Shown: positions 27,751 through 39,200 of the stretch, piece after piece
How the letters are laid out: each line of letters begins with the position of its first letter
How positions within the stretch are numbered: position 1 is the stretch's first letter
Assembly: GCA_030532125.1 (NCBI GenBank)
Contig: JAUNLU010000001.1
Location: forward strand, 124,001-188,000
Direction: 5' to 3'
DNA: 64,000 nt
Source of the DNA: Trueperella sp.
GTDB taxonomy: Bacteria > Actinomycetota > Actinomycetes > Actinomycetales > Actinomycetaceae
The notes under the pieces: generated by a model
Database searches by the model: none
Seen by the model: the letters and a program-made list of their open reading frames with translations, nothing else
What the model was told of the DNA's origin: nothing
Position numbers and translations under genes: made by a program

Positions 27751-27778
27751 TTTTCACAGCGATGCAGTATCTTAGACT
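27751..27778 (+). promoter_or_regulatory. Possible promoter of the ABC exporter
   Basis: TTTTCA, 16-bp spacer, TAGACT, 26 bp before the ATG at 27804. It is a moderate match only. Confidence 0.35.
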
Positions 27779-27803
27779 GGCATTACCCGAGAAAAGGACT
27801 TAA

Positions 27804-28748
27804 ATGATTACAGTTGAGAACCTGACCAAGGATTATGGTTCTACTCGCGCAGTTGATGATCTCTCTTTCTCGCTGCGCACTGGCGCAGTTACTGGATTCC
27901 TCGGACCAAACGGTTCTGGAAAATCCACTACTATGCGCTGCATTCTGGGGCTAGACAACCCCACAAAGGGCCGTGCCACTATTGATGGCGTGGAGTACCG
28001 CAAACTCAAATCTCCACTTACTAAAGTTGGCGCCCTCCTAGATTCCAAAGCTTTCCACCCCAAACGCACCGCCCGCCGGCATCTGCAGATTACGGCTGCC
28101 ACCCATGGCATCCCCAAATCCCGAGTAGATGAACTGATCGAAATGACTGGGCTAACCAGCGTCGCCAATAAAAAATTGGGATCGTTTTCGCTTGGCATGG
28201 GCCAACGGCTGGGAATTGCCCAAGCGCTACTAGGCGATCCAGAAGTTTTGTTATTTGACGAACCGGTGAATGGGTTGGATCCCGACGGCGTGCGCTGGGT
28301 GCGTACTATGATGCGCCAACTAGCTGCGGAAGGACGCACCGTCTTCGTGTCTTCACACTTGATGAGTGAAATGGCACTGACCGCTGACGATCTGGTGATT
28401 CTGGGTCGCGGTAAGTTGATTGCTTCGGGACCAGTTTCAGAATTTACTGAGGCCATAGAGCGCACCCGGATTCGAGTTGCTGGCCCAGATATGTACGCGA
28501 TTGACGCCGCCGTGCGCACCCAAGGCTGGATTCCGGAGCCCCATCCGGCAGCAGAAAAATATCCTGCCGGTTATTTGGAACTTGCTGGTACCACCCGAGC
28601 AGAGGTGGGGCATGTGTTACACCAGTCCGGTTTGGAAATACATGAATTAAGTGAATCGCACTCGTCGCTGGAAGATGTATTTATGGATCTCACCGAATCT
28701 GAAGTGGAATTTGGTTCCGGTCTCCAGGGAGGTAGCCATGCAAACTAA
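27804..28748 (+). CDS. ABC exporter ATPase subunit
   Basis: A 314-aa ATPase of the drug/lantibiotic/lipid ABC-2 type. Walker A GPNGSGKST at 34-42, the signature FSLGMGQRLGIAQAL, Walker B VLLFDEPVNGLDPDG and the switch His in SSHLMSEMA are intact. The last 90 residues form the extra C-terminal domain seen in this group. Its end overlaps the start of the permease gene by 11 bp, so the two form one transporter. The cargo is unknown. Confidence 0.92.
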   Translation: MITVENLTKDYGSTRAVDDLSFSLRTGAVTGFLGPNGSGKSTTMRCILGLDNPTKGRATIDGVEYRKLKSPLTKVGALLDSKAFHPKRTARRHLQITAATHGIPKSRVDELIEMTGLTSVANKKLGSFSLGMGQRLGIAQALLGDPEVLLFDEPVNGLDPDGVRWVRTMMRQLAAEGRTVFVSSHLMSEMALTADDLVILGRGKLIASGPVSEFTEAIERTRIRVAGPDMYAIDAAVRTQGWIPEPHPAAEKYPAGYLELAGTTRAEVGHVLHQSGLEIHELSESHSSLEDVFMDLTESEVEFGSGLQGGSHAN

Positions 28749-29529
28749 AACCTCGCTAATTCATTCGATACTGGCGGAACTGCAAAAACTACACATCCCA
28801 GCAATTCGAAACACTGCAATAATCGGGCTGGCAATCTATCTACTACTCACTTTTGTGCTGACTGATCCCAGTTTTTACGGTGACTACACGCAGGTAATGA
28901 AGATGTCATACCGCATAGTTGGTCAAAGCTGGACAATGCTGGTGCTATTCGCCATCATCATGGGGTCATTAGCAGTAACTGCCGAGTATTCGCATAACAC
29001 TATGCGTACTACTCTGCTAGCAATTCCTAACCGCTATAAGGCTGCCAGCGCCAAATTTATCGCGGTAGCTCTGTCTTCCCTGGGATATTTCACTCTAGTC
29101 ATGCTGTTAGCCGCATTGTTGGCTAAAGTGCGCTTGGGTAACAGTTTGAGCTATAGCAGCAGCGACGCCGCCTCCATATTGGTGACGCTACTAGTACTGG
29201 TGATTACCACGTTAATGAGCACTGCCTTTGGGTATTTGCTGCGCTCCACTGCCGGCACGATGGCAATGATGATTTTCCTCTTCTTTATCGCCGAAATGGT
29301 GCGGGTCATCCCACAGAAATTCTTTTATGAAACGCTCCCTAACTGGCTGCCAATGGCACTAGGCGAGCGCGCAATAGAAGTGGGACTGACTGTTGAAGAC
29401 GAAGTTTACTTCCCCGGGGTAGTAGACCCGTATTTCTCTTCACCGTGGCTAGCGCTGGCAATTTTGGGCGGCTATCTGGCAATAGTCATCGCCAGCGCAT
29501 TACTGGTATATCGGAAACGCGACGCTTAA
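28738..29529 (+). CDS. ABC-2 type permease subunit
   Basis: A 263-aa membrane protein with six hydrophobic segments, opening IRNTAIIGLAIYLLLTFVL and including AVTAEYSHNTMRTTLL, the cytosolic loop that couples to the ATPase in the ABC-2 family. The ATG at 28738 has AGGGAGG before it and lies inside the end of the ATPase gene. Its stop is 20 bp from the stop of the convergent HAD gene. Confidence 0.9.
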   Translation: MQTKTSLIHSILAELQKLHIPAIRNTAIIGLAIYLLLTFVLTDPSFYGDYTQVMKMSYRIVGQSWTMLVLFAIIMGSLAVTAEYSHNTMRTTLLAIPNRYKAASAKFIAVALSSLGYFTLVMLLAALLAKVRLGNSLSYSSSDAASILVTLLVLVITTLMSTAFGYLLRSTAGTMAMMIFLFFIAEMVRVIPQKFFYETLPNWLPMALGERAIEVGLTVEDEVYFPGVVDPYFSSPWLALAILGGYLAIVIASALLVYRKRDA

Positions 29530-29549
29530 CCCAAAATCTTGGCTGCTAA

Positions 29550-30389
29550 CTATTTGGCTGCCAAAATAGCGTCAATTAGTGCCGCTACCGAGTCGGTCAT
29601 TTCCGGCAACCGGTAGCGGCACACTGCTAGTACATCTGGAGTGGCTAACGGAGCCGCAATCGGCATCCCGATCTGGGTCAGCCACGAGATATCGTTTTCC
29701 GAGTCCCCTACCCCCAATGCAGTGCGCGGAGCTAACTCGCGTTGCCACAACGCCGTCGCTATTCCCTGCCATTTAGTAATGCCCTGGAGAGGGACGTCGA
29801 TGAACTTATCGTGCGAACGCACTGCCTGCGGGAATTTTTTAACTAACTCCACCATGGCTTTGTCTACCCGCTCTGCTGGGCCGGCGTAGGACACTTTCGT
29901 GACCTTGTCCCAGTCCATTTCAGCCACCTCTTTGAAGTCCTGCCCTTCAGAAGCGGTCTGCAAAATACGAACGCCACCTTCGTCTAACAAATCTCCATGG
30001 GCAAATACGTCAACTTCACCAAAGTAGAACGGCATCAGTTGCCAGTCCCGACCAAACTCGGTGAGCGCTTCGACTTCGGCGCGGGGCATATGGTGCGCAT
30101 CCACGATATTCTCCCCGTCCCAGACCACGCCACCTCCGGCAGCGATAACCCAAGCGTGGATACCAGCCCGGCGCGCTAAATTCGCACCGCCGTTCAATAT
30201 TCGCCCGGTGGCAAGGGTTACTGGGATACCGGCGTCATCAAGCCGGCGGAGCGCCGCCACAGTTTCATCTGAAGTGGCTGAGTCTGCGCCAGTGAGGGTG
30301 CCGTCAATATCAAATACCGCATGGTCTATATCCATGACTTCTGCCGGCAGCGCAGTTAGATCTAGCGTGGGAGTATTATTCGCAGTCAT
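29550..30389 (-). CDS. HAD-superfamily (Cof-type) phosphatase
   Basis: A 279-aa phosphatase of the HAD IIB class. Motif I is AVFDIDGTLTG with the nucleophile Asp, motif II is VTLATGR, and the late motif is LGVGDSENDISWL with the Mg-binding Asp pair, preceded by a cap domain. Substrates of this group are small sugar or cofactor phosphates and cannot be read here. Two ATGs stand in tandem at 30392 and 30389; I prefer the second because TAGCAT lies 7 nt upstream. Longer frames run into the tRNA gene. Confidence 0.85.
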   Translation of the reverse strand: MTANNTPTLDLTALPAEVMDIDHAVFDIDGTLTGADSATSDETVAALRRLDDAGIPVTLATGRILNGGANLARRAGIHAWVIAAGGGVVWDGENIVDAHHMPRAEVEALTEFGRDWQLMPFYFGEVDVFAHGDLLDEGGVRILQTASEGQDFKEVAEMDWDKVTKVSYAGPAERVDKAMVELVKKFPQAVRSHDKFIDVPLQGITKWQGIATALWQRELAPRTALGVGDSENDISWLTQIGMPIAAPLATPDVLAVCRYRLPEMTDSVAALIDAILAAK

Positions 30390-30396
30390 CATCTCT

Positions 30397-30402
30397 ATGC
30401 TA
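30397..30402 (-). promoter_or_regulatory. -10 element of a probable leaderless HAD promoter
   Basis: TAGCAT, 7 nt, then ATG at 30389 on the minus strand. No Shine-Dalgarno is present. Confidence 0.35.
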
Positions 30403-30448
30403 ACTACTGACCCAGTACTCCCCAAGCCATTATCCCAGGAGAATAACG

Positions 30449-30522
30449 TGCCCCCGATGGGACTCGAACCCATACTGGATCGATTTTAAGTCGACTGCCT
30501 CTGCCGATTGGGCTACGGGGGC
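30449..30522 (-). tRNA. tRNA with UAA anticodon (Leu) and a short variable loop
   Basis: A 74-nt cloverleaf on the minus strand. The acceptor stem is GCCCCCG/CGGGGGC with discriminator A and no encoded CCA. The anticodon loop CTTAAAA is closed by a 5-bp stem, giving anticodon TAA, which reads UUA (Leu). The T arm is ATGGG-TTCGAGT-CCCAT. The variable region is only about 5 nt, whereas bacterial tRNA-Leu normally has a long variable arm, so the body is of the class I type. The D stem has three good pairs. Identity as Leu rests on the anticodon only. Confidence 0.8.
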
Positions 30523-30596
30523 CACGTGGAGATCTTACCCTGGAGTAGCATTTCTCCCAAAACCAGGATTAAAACGTTATTGCGGTTAACTTTGTT

Positions 30597-30602
30597 TAGA
30601 CT
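30597..30602 (+). promoter_or_regulatory. -10 element of a probable leaderless nhaA promoter
   Basis: TAGACT, 7 nt, then the GTG of nhaA. The GTG lies in GAAAAGGTGAAA, with no separate ribosome site before it. Confidence 0.4.
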
Positions 30603-30609
30603 TGAAAAG

Positions 30610-31869
30610 GTGAAATTACTTACCAAGTATCGCAAGGCATTAGAGCACGAGACCGTGGCCGGGATCGTCCTAGTTATCGGGGCAGTTTTGGCCCTGGTGT
30701 GGGCGAACTCCCCGATTCGCGAGTGGTATTTTGCGCTTGCGGAGGCGGAAGTCGGGCCAAGTGCACTCGGTCTGCATCAGCCGCTAGAAACTTGGGCGGC
30801 GGACGGGTTGCTCGCCTTTTTCTTCTTTTTGGTGGGAATGGAACTAAAAGAAGAATTCACCATCGGCTCCTTGCAAAATCCCCGTAAAGCTCTAGTGCCG
30901 ATGCTCGCTGCGGTATTTGGGATGGCTGGCCCCTCACTGGTTTATCTGGCAGTACAGCTGATTAGTGGTTCCGGAATATACGACGGCTGGGCAGTTCCAG
31001 TAGCCACCGATATCGCATTTGCGTTGAGCGTATTAGGGCTAGTTGGCAAAGGTCTGCCACCCGCCGTGCGCACTTTCTTGATGACCCTAGCGATAGTGGA
31101 TGACTTGCTCGGCATCATCATTATTGCCATCTTCTTCTCCGATGGCCTCAACTTTGGTTTCTTAGCAGCCGCTATGGCACTGATTGCGCTGTTCTGGGCT
31201 TTGCTGCGCCGGCGGTATACCCACTGGCTCCTGCTGTGGCCAATTGGACTATTAACCTGGTACTTCATGTTCCGCTCCGGGGTACACGCCACGATCTCCG
31301 CAGTGGGATTGGGCTTAGTAGTGCCAACGCTAGTCAAAGACGGCGAAATTGAACCACTCACCGATACCATCACCCGCAAATTCAGTTTCTTCTCTGCAGG
31401 TTTTGTGCTGCCAGTTTTCGCATTCTTTGCTGCGGGAGTGAGCGTAGTGGACTCCGGTGGCATCGGTTCAATGCTCACCGACCCAGTATCCATGGGTATT
31501 TACTTGGGTTTGCCATTTGGTAAGTTCTTGGGGATCACCGGCGGAGTAATCCTATTAGTCAAGATATTCAGACTGCAGTTAGACGACGACGTGGCAATAG
31601 TAGACATTATCGGCATCTCGCTTATCTCCGGCATTGGGTTCACGGTTTCGCTGCTGATCGCCACCCTGTCATTCCCGGCCGGCAGTTCCCATGGGGAGCA
31701 TGCCCGAGTCGCAGTGCTCATCGGTACCCTACTGTCCGTAATTCTGGGGGGTATCGTGATCCGTATCCGCGCCAACTACCGAATCCGCACCGGTTTGGCC
31801 GCCAAAGACCAGATGACGATGGACGAGCAAGACCTACTAGATGGCCCGGATCCCGCAGGCACTGCCTAA
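30610..31869 (+). CDS. nhaA: Na+/H+ antiporter NhaA
   Basis: Electrogenic Na+/H+ exchanger of the membrane, used in salt and pH homeostasis. About 419 aa from the chosen GTG, with eleven to twelve hydrophobic segments. The crossed-helix site residues are visible: Asp in VPVATDIAF (about 134) and the Asp pair in LAIVDDLLGI (164-165), plus FFFFLVGMELKEEF at the start of the core. The conserved FTVSLLIATLSF lies near the end. The start is uncertain (TTG at 30592 is an alternative), but the GTG has a -10-like hexamer 7 nt upstream. Ends in an acidic cytosolic tail. Confidence 0.94.
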   Translation: MKLLTKYRKALEHETVAGIVLVIGAVLALVWANSPIREWYFALAEAEVGPSALGLHQPLETWAADGLLAFFFFLVGMELKEEFTIGSLQNPRKALVPMLAAVFGMAGPSLVYLAVQLISGSGIYDGWAVPVATDIAFALSVLGLVGKGLPPAVRTFLMTLAIVDDLLGIIIIAIFFSDGLNFGFLAAAMALIALFWALLRRRYTHWLLLWPIGLLTWYFMFRSGVHATISAVGLGLVVPTLVKDGEIEPLTDTITRKFSFFSAGFVLPVFAFFAAGVSVVDSGGIGSMLTDPVSMGIYLGLPFGKFLGITGGVILLVKIFRLQLDDDVAIVDIIGISLISGIGFTVSLLIATLSFPAGSSHGEHARVAVLIGTLLSVILGGIVIRIRANYRIRTGLAAKDQMTMDEQDLLDGPDPAGTA

Positions 31870-31975
31870 TTTTCCGCTCAGATTCACTGCTAGTTAGCGG
31901 ATGCCCTCCGATATCCTTTGGGAAAGCTACTCGGGACCGCGCGCTAAATTAGTTACTTGGAAACTGCACGCTAAA

Positions 31976-32962
31976 TTATTGCCAGCGGGGTGGATTGGGT
32001 TCTGCTGCTGCCCACAGCGCTAGCCCATCGAGTATGTCGTGTTCTGAGGTAATCGAACCGAGTATCGGCGCCGCACTTTCCGCAGTTTCTGAGGCGATTG
32101 CCCGGCATAGTTCTTGCCAAACCAAGGCCCCGGCACCAATTACATCCACCCGCCCCGGATGCATGAATCCCAATTTGGCACGCTCCGCAGCCGGAACAGA
32201 TAAGTACCAATCGCACACTGTATCGATCTGATCGAAAGTTAAGAAAGTACCGTCGATAGCGGCTGGGTCATAGCTAGTCAGCCCCAGAAACTTTGCCGTT
32301 ACTGAGGTGACCGTGCCGGCGAGCCCAACCAGAGTACGCGCCTGCGAAAAATCAACTACTTGGCGAGCACGCGCCAATTCAGCTTGGATATCGGCACGAG
32401 CCGCAGCTATCTGGGCAGCTGTTGGCGGATCGGTAAGTAAATGGCGTTCCCGCATCCGTACCGAACCGACGTCCATCGAAAAGGAACTCAAGATTTCGCC
32501 GTCGGCAGTTCCTAAAACTAGCTCAGTCGAGCCACCACCCAGATCTACTGCCAGCATCGGATCCGGGCAGTCGCGGTGAATGGAGATAGCACCCGCAAAA
32601 GTAGTGCGGGCTTCCTCCTCCCCGGATAGTACTTGCGGATCTACTCCCAGGGCATGACGCACCGCTGCGGTGAATTCTTCCCGATTGGCTGCGTCCCGGG
32701 TTGCTGAAGTAGCTGCAAATCGGATCGACTCCACGCCATATTCCTGGCACTGCTGGGCGTATTCCGCCACAAAGTGAAGCGTACGTTCCAACGCATCTGG
32801 TGCCAGCTTTCCGGTGCGGTCCACTCCTTGCCCCAGCCGGGAAATTTCCATCCGCCGCACTACATCACTCAACGCCTTTTTTGACGGTGCCGCTGGCCCC
32901 GCTACATCCGCAATAAGCAGGCGAATTGAATTGGTGCCGGCGTCAATTCCAGCTACGCGCAC
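31976..32962 (-). CDS. ppx: Exopolyphosphatase / pppGpp phosphohydrolase family protein
   Basis: Actin-like ATPase fold enzyme (328 aa) that degrades polyphosphate or pppGpp. It opens VAGIDAGTNSIRLLIAD, with the phosphate 1 loop, and has SATRDAANREEF, LSGEEEARTTFAGA with the catalytic Glu, and AVDLGGGSTELVLG. This is the short actinobacterial form without the C-terminal HD-like domain. The GTG start shares one base with the TAG of the upstream DUF501 gene, with GAGGAG before it. Fourth gene of the eno-divIC-DUF501-ppx order. Confidence 0.92.
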   Translation of the reverse strand: MRVAGIDAGTNSIRLLIADVAGPAAPSKKALSDVVRRMEISRLGQGVDRTGKLAPDALERTLHFVAEYAQQCQEYGVESIRFAATSATRDAANREEFTAAVRHALGVDPQVLSGEEEARTTFAGAISIHRDCPDPMLAVDLGGGSTELVLGTADGEILSSFSMDVGSVRMRERHLLTDPPTAAQIAAARADIQAELARARQVVDFSQARTLVGLAGTVTSVTAKFLGLTSYDPAAIDGTFLTFDQIDTVCDWYLSVPAAERAKLGFMHPGRVDVIGAGALVWQELCRAIASETAESAAPILGSITSEHDILDGLALWAAAEPNPPRWQ

Positions 32963-33531
32963 TAGTTCTCCTCAGCTTTTTGAGTGCTCCCGGAGTGCAG
33001 GGAGCAACGGCAGATCTCTGGATCCCAACCGGCTAATGCTAGGGCTTCATCCCCCACTGGGCAAATCCCGGGACCAACTGCCAACGCAAAGCCAGCCAAG
33101 GCATGGAGACATTTAACCCGGTCTGGTAGCCCGCCGGCCGACCGATCCCGCACTTCTGGCACTTCGGCGAGCAACTCTCGGCGCGCTACATAAGAATCGT
33201 GAGCGCGGCGATGAGCGGCAGCATATTCTGCATCTACCGCCAGCCGCTCATTGAATGGGACCATGCCACCACGGGATTCAATCCGTGAAATTTCTGCTAC
33301 CAGCCACGGCAGCGACAAATAAAACGTAGTTGGGAATGGACTGCCGTCAGGTAGACGCGGATAGGTGATAGTCACGGCCGGAGTACCGCAGTGACACCGG
33401 GCGCCTATTCCCACTAATCCCCGCGGATCCCGCCCCAATTGGGCAGCGATAATTTGGCGGTCTGCACCGGTAACTTCACTGGCATCTACCGCTACTTGAC
33501 GCAAAACCGCAAGGGGGACTTCGGTGGTCAT
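32962..33531 (-). CDS. DUF501 family protein
   Basis: A 189-aa actinobacterial protein of unknown function, found between divIC and ppx in most genomes of the phylum. The family pattern is seen: QLGRDPRGLVGIGARCHCGTPAVTITYPRL, PFPTTFYLSLPWL, RDRSAGGLPDRVKCLHALAGFALA and GICPVGDEALA. Conserved Cys and His suggest a metal site. The ATG at 33531 has AGGAG 8 nt before it. It starts 10 bp after divIC. Confidence 0.92.
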   Translation of the reverse strand: MTTEVPLAVLRQVAVDASEVTGADRQIIAAQLGRDPRGLVGIGARCHCGTPAVTITYPRLPDGSPFPTTFYLSLPWLVAEISRIESRGGMVPFNERLAVDAEYAAAHRRAHDSYVARRELLAEVPEVRDRSAGGLPDRVKCLHALAGFALAVGPGICPVGDEALALAGWDPEICRCSLHSGSTQKAEEN

Positions 33532-33541
33532 GTAGTAACTC

Positions 33542-34495
33542 CTATGGTTCTGGATTCGGCTGCTCACTTGGCATATTCAGCAATGGTACTTGACCAGGAT
33601 TTTCCACTTCCTGATCTGCTTCCCCAGCGCCACCGGCAATCGTAACTGAATCCCAAACTGTTAGATAAAACGGCGTGGCCTGCCGCATTTTGCGATTAAC
33701 TTCGGCAGTGCGCTTGTCTAGTTGCTCTTTTGCTGTGCCACGCTCTGGATCGGAGACTAGGTAGAGTGTCTCACCCGGCATCACATATCCGAGCCGCTCG
33801 CGGGCTTGAGACTTCACAAAGGCGTCGTCTTGCCACTTGGCCAACGACTTTTCCAGTACATCAATCCTAGCTTTAGTCTCTTCCAATGAAGTCAGCACCG
33901 CCCGCTTTTCCTGCTGTTGCGCCACATATCGCGATATCGGATTGAGTACGAGCGCACCGCTCACCAGCACTACTAGGGCAAATACTGTCCACTGAATGGG
34001 AATACTGTGGCTGCGTTCTTTGCCATTCCAGACTATGCTGCGGCGTTCGGTGGTTGGCGAGGCAACTTCTGCTACAGCTCGTGGCGCTGATTTCTCCGGA
34101 CGCCGCGCAGCATTAGCACTACTCGCACCGGGGCGCTGAGCTGCACCAGGGCGCTGCGAAGCTCGCCGCGCCGCCGCTGTGGATCCTTGCCGCCAACTGG
34201 GGCGGCGCTTACTGCTAGCGGGTTTTCCTGCCTGCGCAATAGTGCGTTCTAGCGTGTCTGAGCTGTCACTTTGCACCACCACTTGCCGTGCTGATTGCTG
34301 CGGCGGTGTTGGGCGGTTCTTCGCTACCGACTTTTTGCGCGAGCGCTTGACCTGCGGAGTCTGCTCCGCTTCAGGTACCTGCTTGGTTTTTGGCAATTGC
34401 CTAGTTTTAGGGGATTTCCGCTGTTCGCTAGTTTTTCGGGCAGCACCGCGACTTGGCCTACCAGGCCGACTGCTGCGCGGGCTACGTGAAGTCAT
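33542..34495 (-). CDS. Septum formation initiator, FtsB/DivIC family
   Basis: Bitopic divisome protein, partner of FtsL and FtsQ. The 317-aa chain has a very long Arg/Lys/Ser/Pro-rich cytosolic N-terminus (1-165), one membrane segment (about 168-186), a coiled coil (190-222), then ARERLGYVMPGETLYLV, the family signature after the coil. The extension of about 160 residues is longer than in most homologues and strongly basic. First gene of a run with DUF501 and ppx, separated from eno by a terminator, so it needs its own promoter in 34496-34658. Confidence 0.9.
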   Translation of the reverse strand: MTSRSPRSSRPGRPSRGAARKTSEQRKSPKTRQLPKTKQVPEAEQTPQVKRSRKKSVAKNRPTPPQQSARQVVVQSDSSDTLERTIAQAGKPASSKRRPSWRQGSTAAARRASQRPGAAQRPGASSANAARRPEKSAPRAVAEVASPTTERRSIVWNGKERSHSIPIQWTVFALVVLVSGALVLNPISRYVAQQQEKRAVLTSLEETKARIDVLEKSLAKWQDDAFVKSQARERLGYVMPGETLYLVSDPERGTAKEQLDKRTAEVNRKMRQATPFYLTVWDSVTIAGGAGEADQEVENPGQVPLLNMPSEQPNPEP

Positions 34496-34658
34496 ATTCT
34501 CAATTCTAGGGAAGCCCGGCGTGACATTCTCTCCTGCGCCCCGGGTGTTTCGCCGGGAATCTCACGTTCTTCCGCACTAAATATCTGCAGCAACACAATT
34601 ACCGGGATCTAACCGGAAACGGCACTGCTTAATGCCTAAATACTATCTAATATCTAAA

Positions 34659-34699
34659 AGGTATCGCCGCAAGGTGGATGCCACCCTGCGGCGATACCT
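34659..34699 (-). terminator. Intrinsic terminator of eno
   Basis: Stem AGGTATCGCCGCA with its complement, one A-C mismatch, inner stem GGTGG/CCACC and an ATG loop, followed on the minus strand by TTTTAGATATT. It stands 46 bp after the eno stop. Confidence 0.8.
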
Positions 34700-34744
34700 G
34701 AAATTGTTATCTCAGCTAGTTTTACTAGCTACTGATAAATCCGG

Positions 34745-36079
<1,335 letters not shown>

Positions 36080-36205
36080 CTATTCATATTGTCCTACTTT
36101 TTGCCAGCCGATGGAGCGCCAATACTTTGATTTAACTCTCTACTTTTCGTTTTTTGCCCCGAAAGACGCCGGTATCTGGCGCATATCTCAGCTGCGATTC
36201 CCCAG

Positions 36206-39200
36206 CTAGCTGCCGATACTGGCAAGGAACAGTGAGTCAATGACTTGGCGGGCAAAGTCCAAAACGGCGTCGTTCTCTACTGGCTTAGGAACCCCCAGTT
36301 TGCGGGAATCCGCATTGGGCAGCGGGATCAACAGAGTGCGAGTAGCCGGCTTTAGTATTGCCCGCGGATAGAGCCGGCGCATCCGAGCATGGCGCGAGTC
36401 AGACAACTCCACCGGGGTAAGCCGCAGATTCTGCCCCTGAATAGTGACCTCTTCCAATTTGGCCGCCCGAGCCAGCGCGCGCAGCTGCGAAATAGTGAAC
36501 AGGCGTTCCACTTCCGCTGGCGGGGCACCGTAGCGATCAACCAGTTCCGCATGCACCTCCGCGCGCTGCTGTTCGGTAGCCGCGAGCGCAATTTTGGTGT
36601 ATATCTCCAGCCGCAATCGTTCCGAGCTCACCCAAGTTTCCGGCACATAGGCATCCACGGGTAGTTCAATTTTCACGGCCGCATTCTTCTCTTCTTCCGT
36701 GCGGTTATCTTGCCCGGTGAGCTGTGCAACCGCTTCAGAGACCATCCGGATGTAGAGGTCAAAGCCCACGCCAGCGATATGCCCCGACTGCTCCCCGCCT
36801 AGCAGGTTTCCAGCTCCGCGAATTTCCAGATCTTTTAGTGCCACCTGAATGCCCGCACCCAGTTCGGTATGCGCGGCGATAGTGCGCAACCGTTCCACCG
36901 CCGTCTGCGTCATCGCTTTACCACGCGGATAGAAGAAATAGGCGTATGCGCGCTCCCGGCCGCGCCCTACTCGCCCGCGCAACTGGTGCAGCTGCGAAAG
37001 CCCGAGTTTGTGGGCATCTTCCACGATCAGCGTATTGGCATTAGAGATATCCAGCCCGGTCTCCACGATTGTGGTGCATACCAGCACGTCTATCTCTTTA
37101 TTCCAAAAATCGTTGATCACCATTTCTAGCTGGTGTTCGCTCATTTTGCCGTGTGCCACCCCGATGCGCGCCTCCGGCACCAGCTCGGCAAGTTCCGCAG
37201 CCGTGCGATTAATTGACTCGGTGCGGTTATGAATGTAAAACACCTGGCCGTCGCGGAGTAATTCGCGCTTGACTGCTGCCACTACTTGTTTGGCCTCCTG
37301 CGCGCCCACATAGGTCAAAATCGGGTGCCGTTCTTCGGGTGGGGTAGCCAAAGTGGACATCTGCCGAATCCCAGTAACCGCCATCTCGAGCGTGCGCGGG
37401 ATCGGGGTGGCTGACATCGCCAATACGTCCACCTCCGGATACATCTGCTTTAACGTCTCCTTGTGTTCTACTCCGAAGCGCTGCTCTTCGTCGATAACCA
37501 CCAGACCCAAGTCTTTGAAACGCACATCGCCAGTGATCAGCCGGTGCGTGCCGATGACGACGTCTACCTTGCCGTTACGCAGCCCTCGCTTCACTTCTTC
37601 CGCTTCACGATCTGTTTGAAAGCGGGACAAGCCGGCGACTTTGACTGGGAACCCCGCATAGCGCTCTTGGAAAGTTTCTAGATGTTGCTGCACTAGCAAG
37701 GTGGTGGGCACTAGCACCGCCACTTGTTTGCCATCCTGCACCGCCTTGAATGCTGCCCGCACCGCGATTTCCGTTTTGCCGTAGCCGACGTCGCCGGAAA
37801 TGAGCCGGTCCATCGGCTCGGGCGACTCCATATCGCGTTTCACTTCTTCAATGGTGACCAGCTGATCTGGGGTTTCGACATACTCGAAGGCATCTTCCAG
37901 TTCGCGCTGCCACGGGGTATCCGGCGAAAATGCGTGCCCCTTTGTGGCGCGGCGTTGGGCATAGAGCCGGATGAGCTCTTTGGCGATTTGACGCACCGCA
38001 GCGCGGGCTTTTGCCTTAGTTTTCTCCCAGTCCGCGCCGCCCATTTTGTTCAGCGACGGCGCATCCCCACCAGAGTACTTACTCACCTGGTCTAGCTGAT
38101 CCGTGGGAACCCACAGCTGGTCGCGCGGCGCGCCGCGTTTCCGGGAGGCGTACTCCAACACAATGTACTCCCGCTGGGTACCACCGGGACCACCCAAGGA
38201 GCGTTTCGCCATTTTCACAAATTGTGCCACGCCGTGTCGGTCATGCACTACGTAATCACCGGGCTTTAGCTGGAGCGGGTCCACTGCGTTTTTGCGGCGG
38301 CGCGGCATTTGGCGCTGGTCGCGCATCGAGTGGCGCACGCGCCCCAAAATATCTGGCGAGCCTAATACCGCTAGCTGATGGCTATCCGAGACGAAACCGT
38401 GTTCCAGCGGAGCCACCACAATTTGCACCACGCCAGGCGGTGGATAAGCAGTTAGATCGTCAGTGAAATTAGCTGGCACTTCAGCTTCTTGGAATGCTGC
38501 GCGCAGTCGGCGCCCTAATCCAGCCCCAGTCACACAAACTATTACCCGCCACTGACTGGCAATAAGCTGTTTTACTTTGTTAATCGCCGCGTCTGCACCA
38601 ACGAAGTTTTGTGGCTCTCGCAGCGGCAATTTATGTGCTCCTACGCCGGTGAAACCGCCAAAAGTCCACCATTGCTGGCCGCGATCCCGGGCAGCGGTTC
38701 GGGCGTCGTCCGGCGTCACAAATGAGGCAGCATCTACCGTTACCGGGACTTCGCCACCAGCTGCTGCCGATGACCACGCCGCTTGCAGAAATTCTTGGCT
38801 GGTTTCCAATAGCGAGTCGGCGCGAGCGGCGAGTCGTTCGGGTTCTAACACCACAATCCGCGAATTTGCTGGCAGCTCAGCAGACAATAAATGCATCTCT
38901 GCCACCAGCACCGGAGTTAGCGATTCCATTCCGGTTACCGCTATACCCTGGCTGATCTTTTCCAGCATGTCAGCTGCGCCTGGGAAAGTTTTCATGGCGG
39001 CAGCTGCGCGCGCCCGCACGGCGTCGTCAATCAAAATTTCTCGGCAAGGTGGGGCGTAAAGCTCACTCACTCGTTCCATCGAACGCTGGTCAGCCACCGC
39101 GAAAGTACGAATTTCCTCTACTTCGTCGCCGAAAAATTCCACCCGCAGTGGGTGCGCGCTGGTGGGCGGGAATACGTCCAAGATGCCGCCTCGCACCGCA

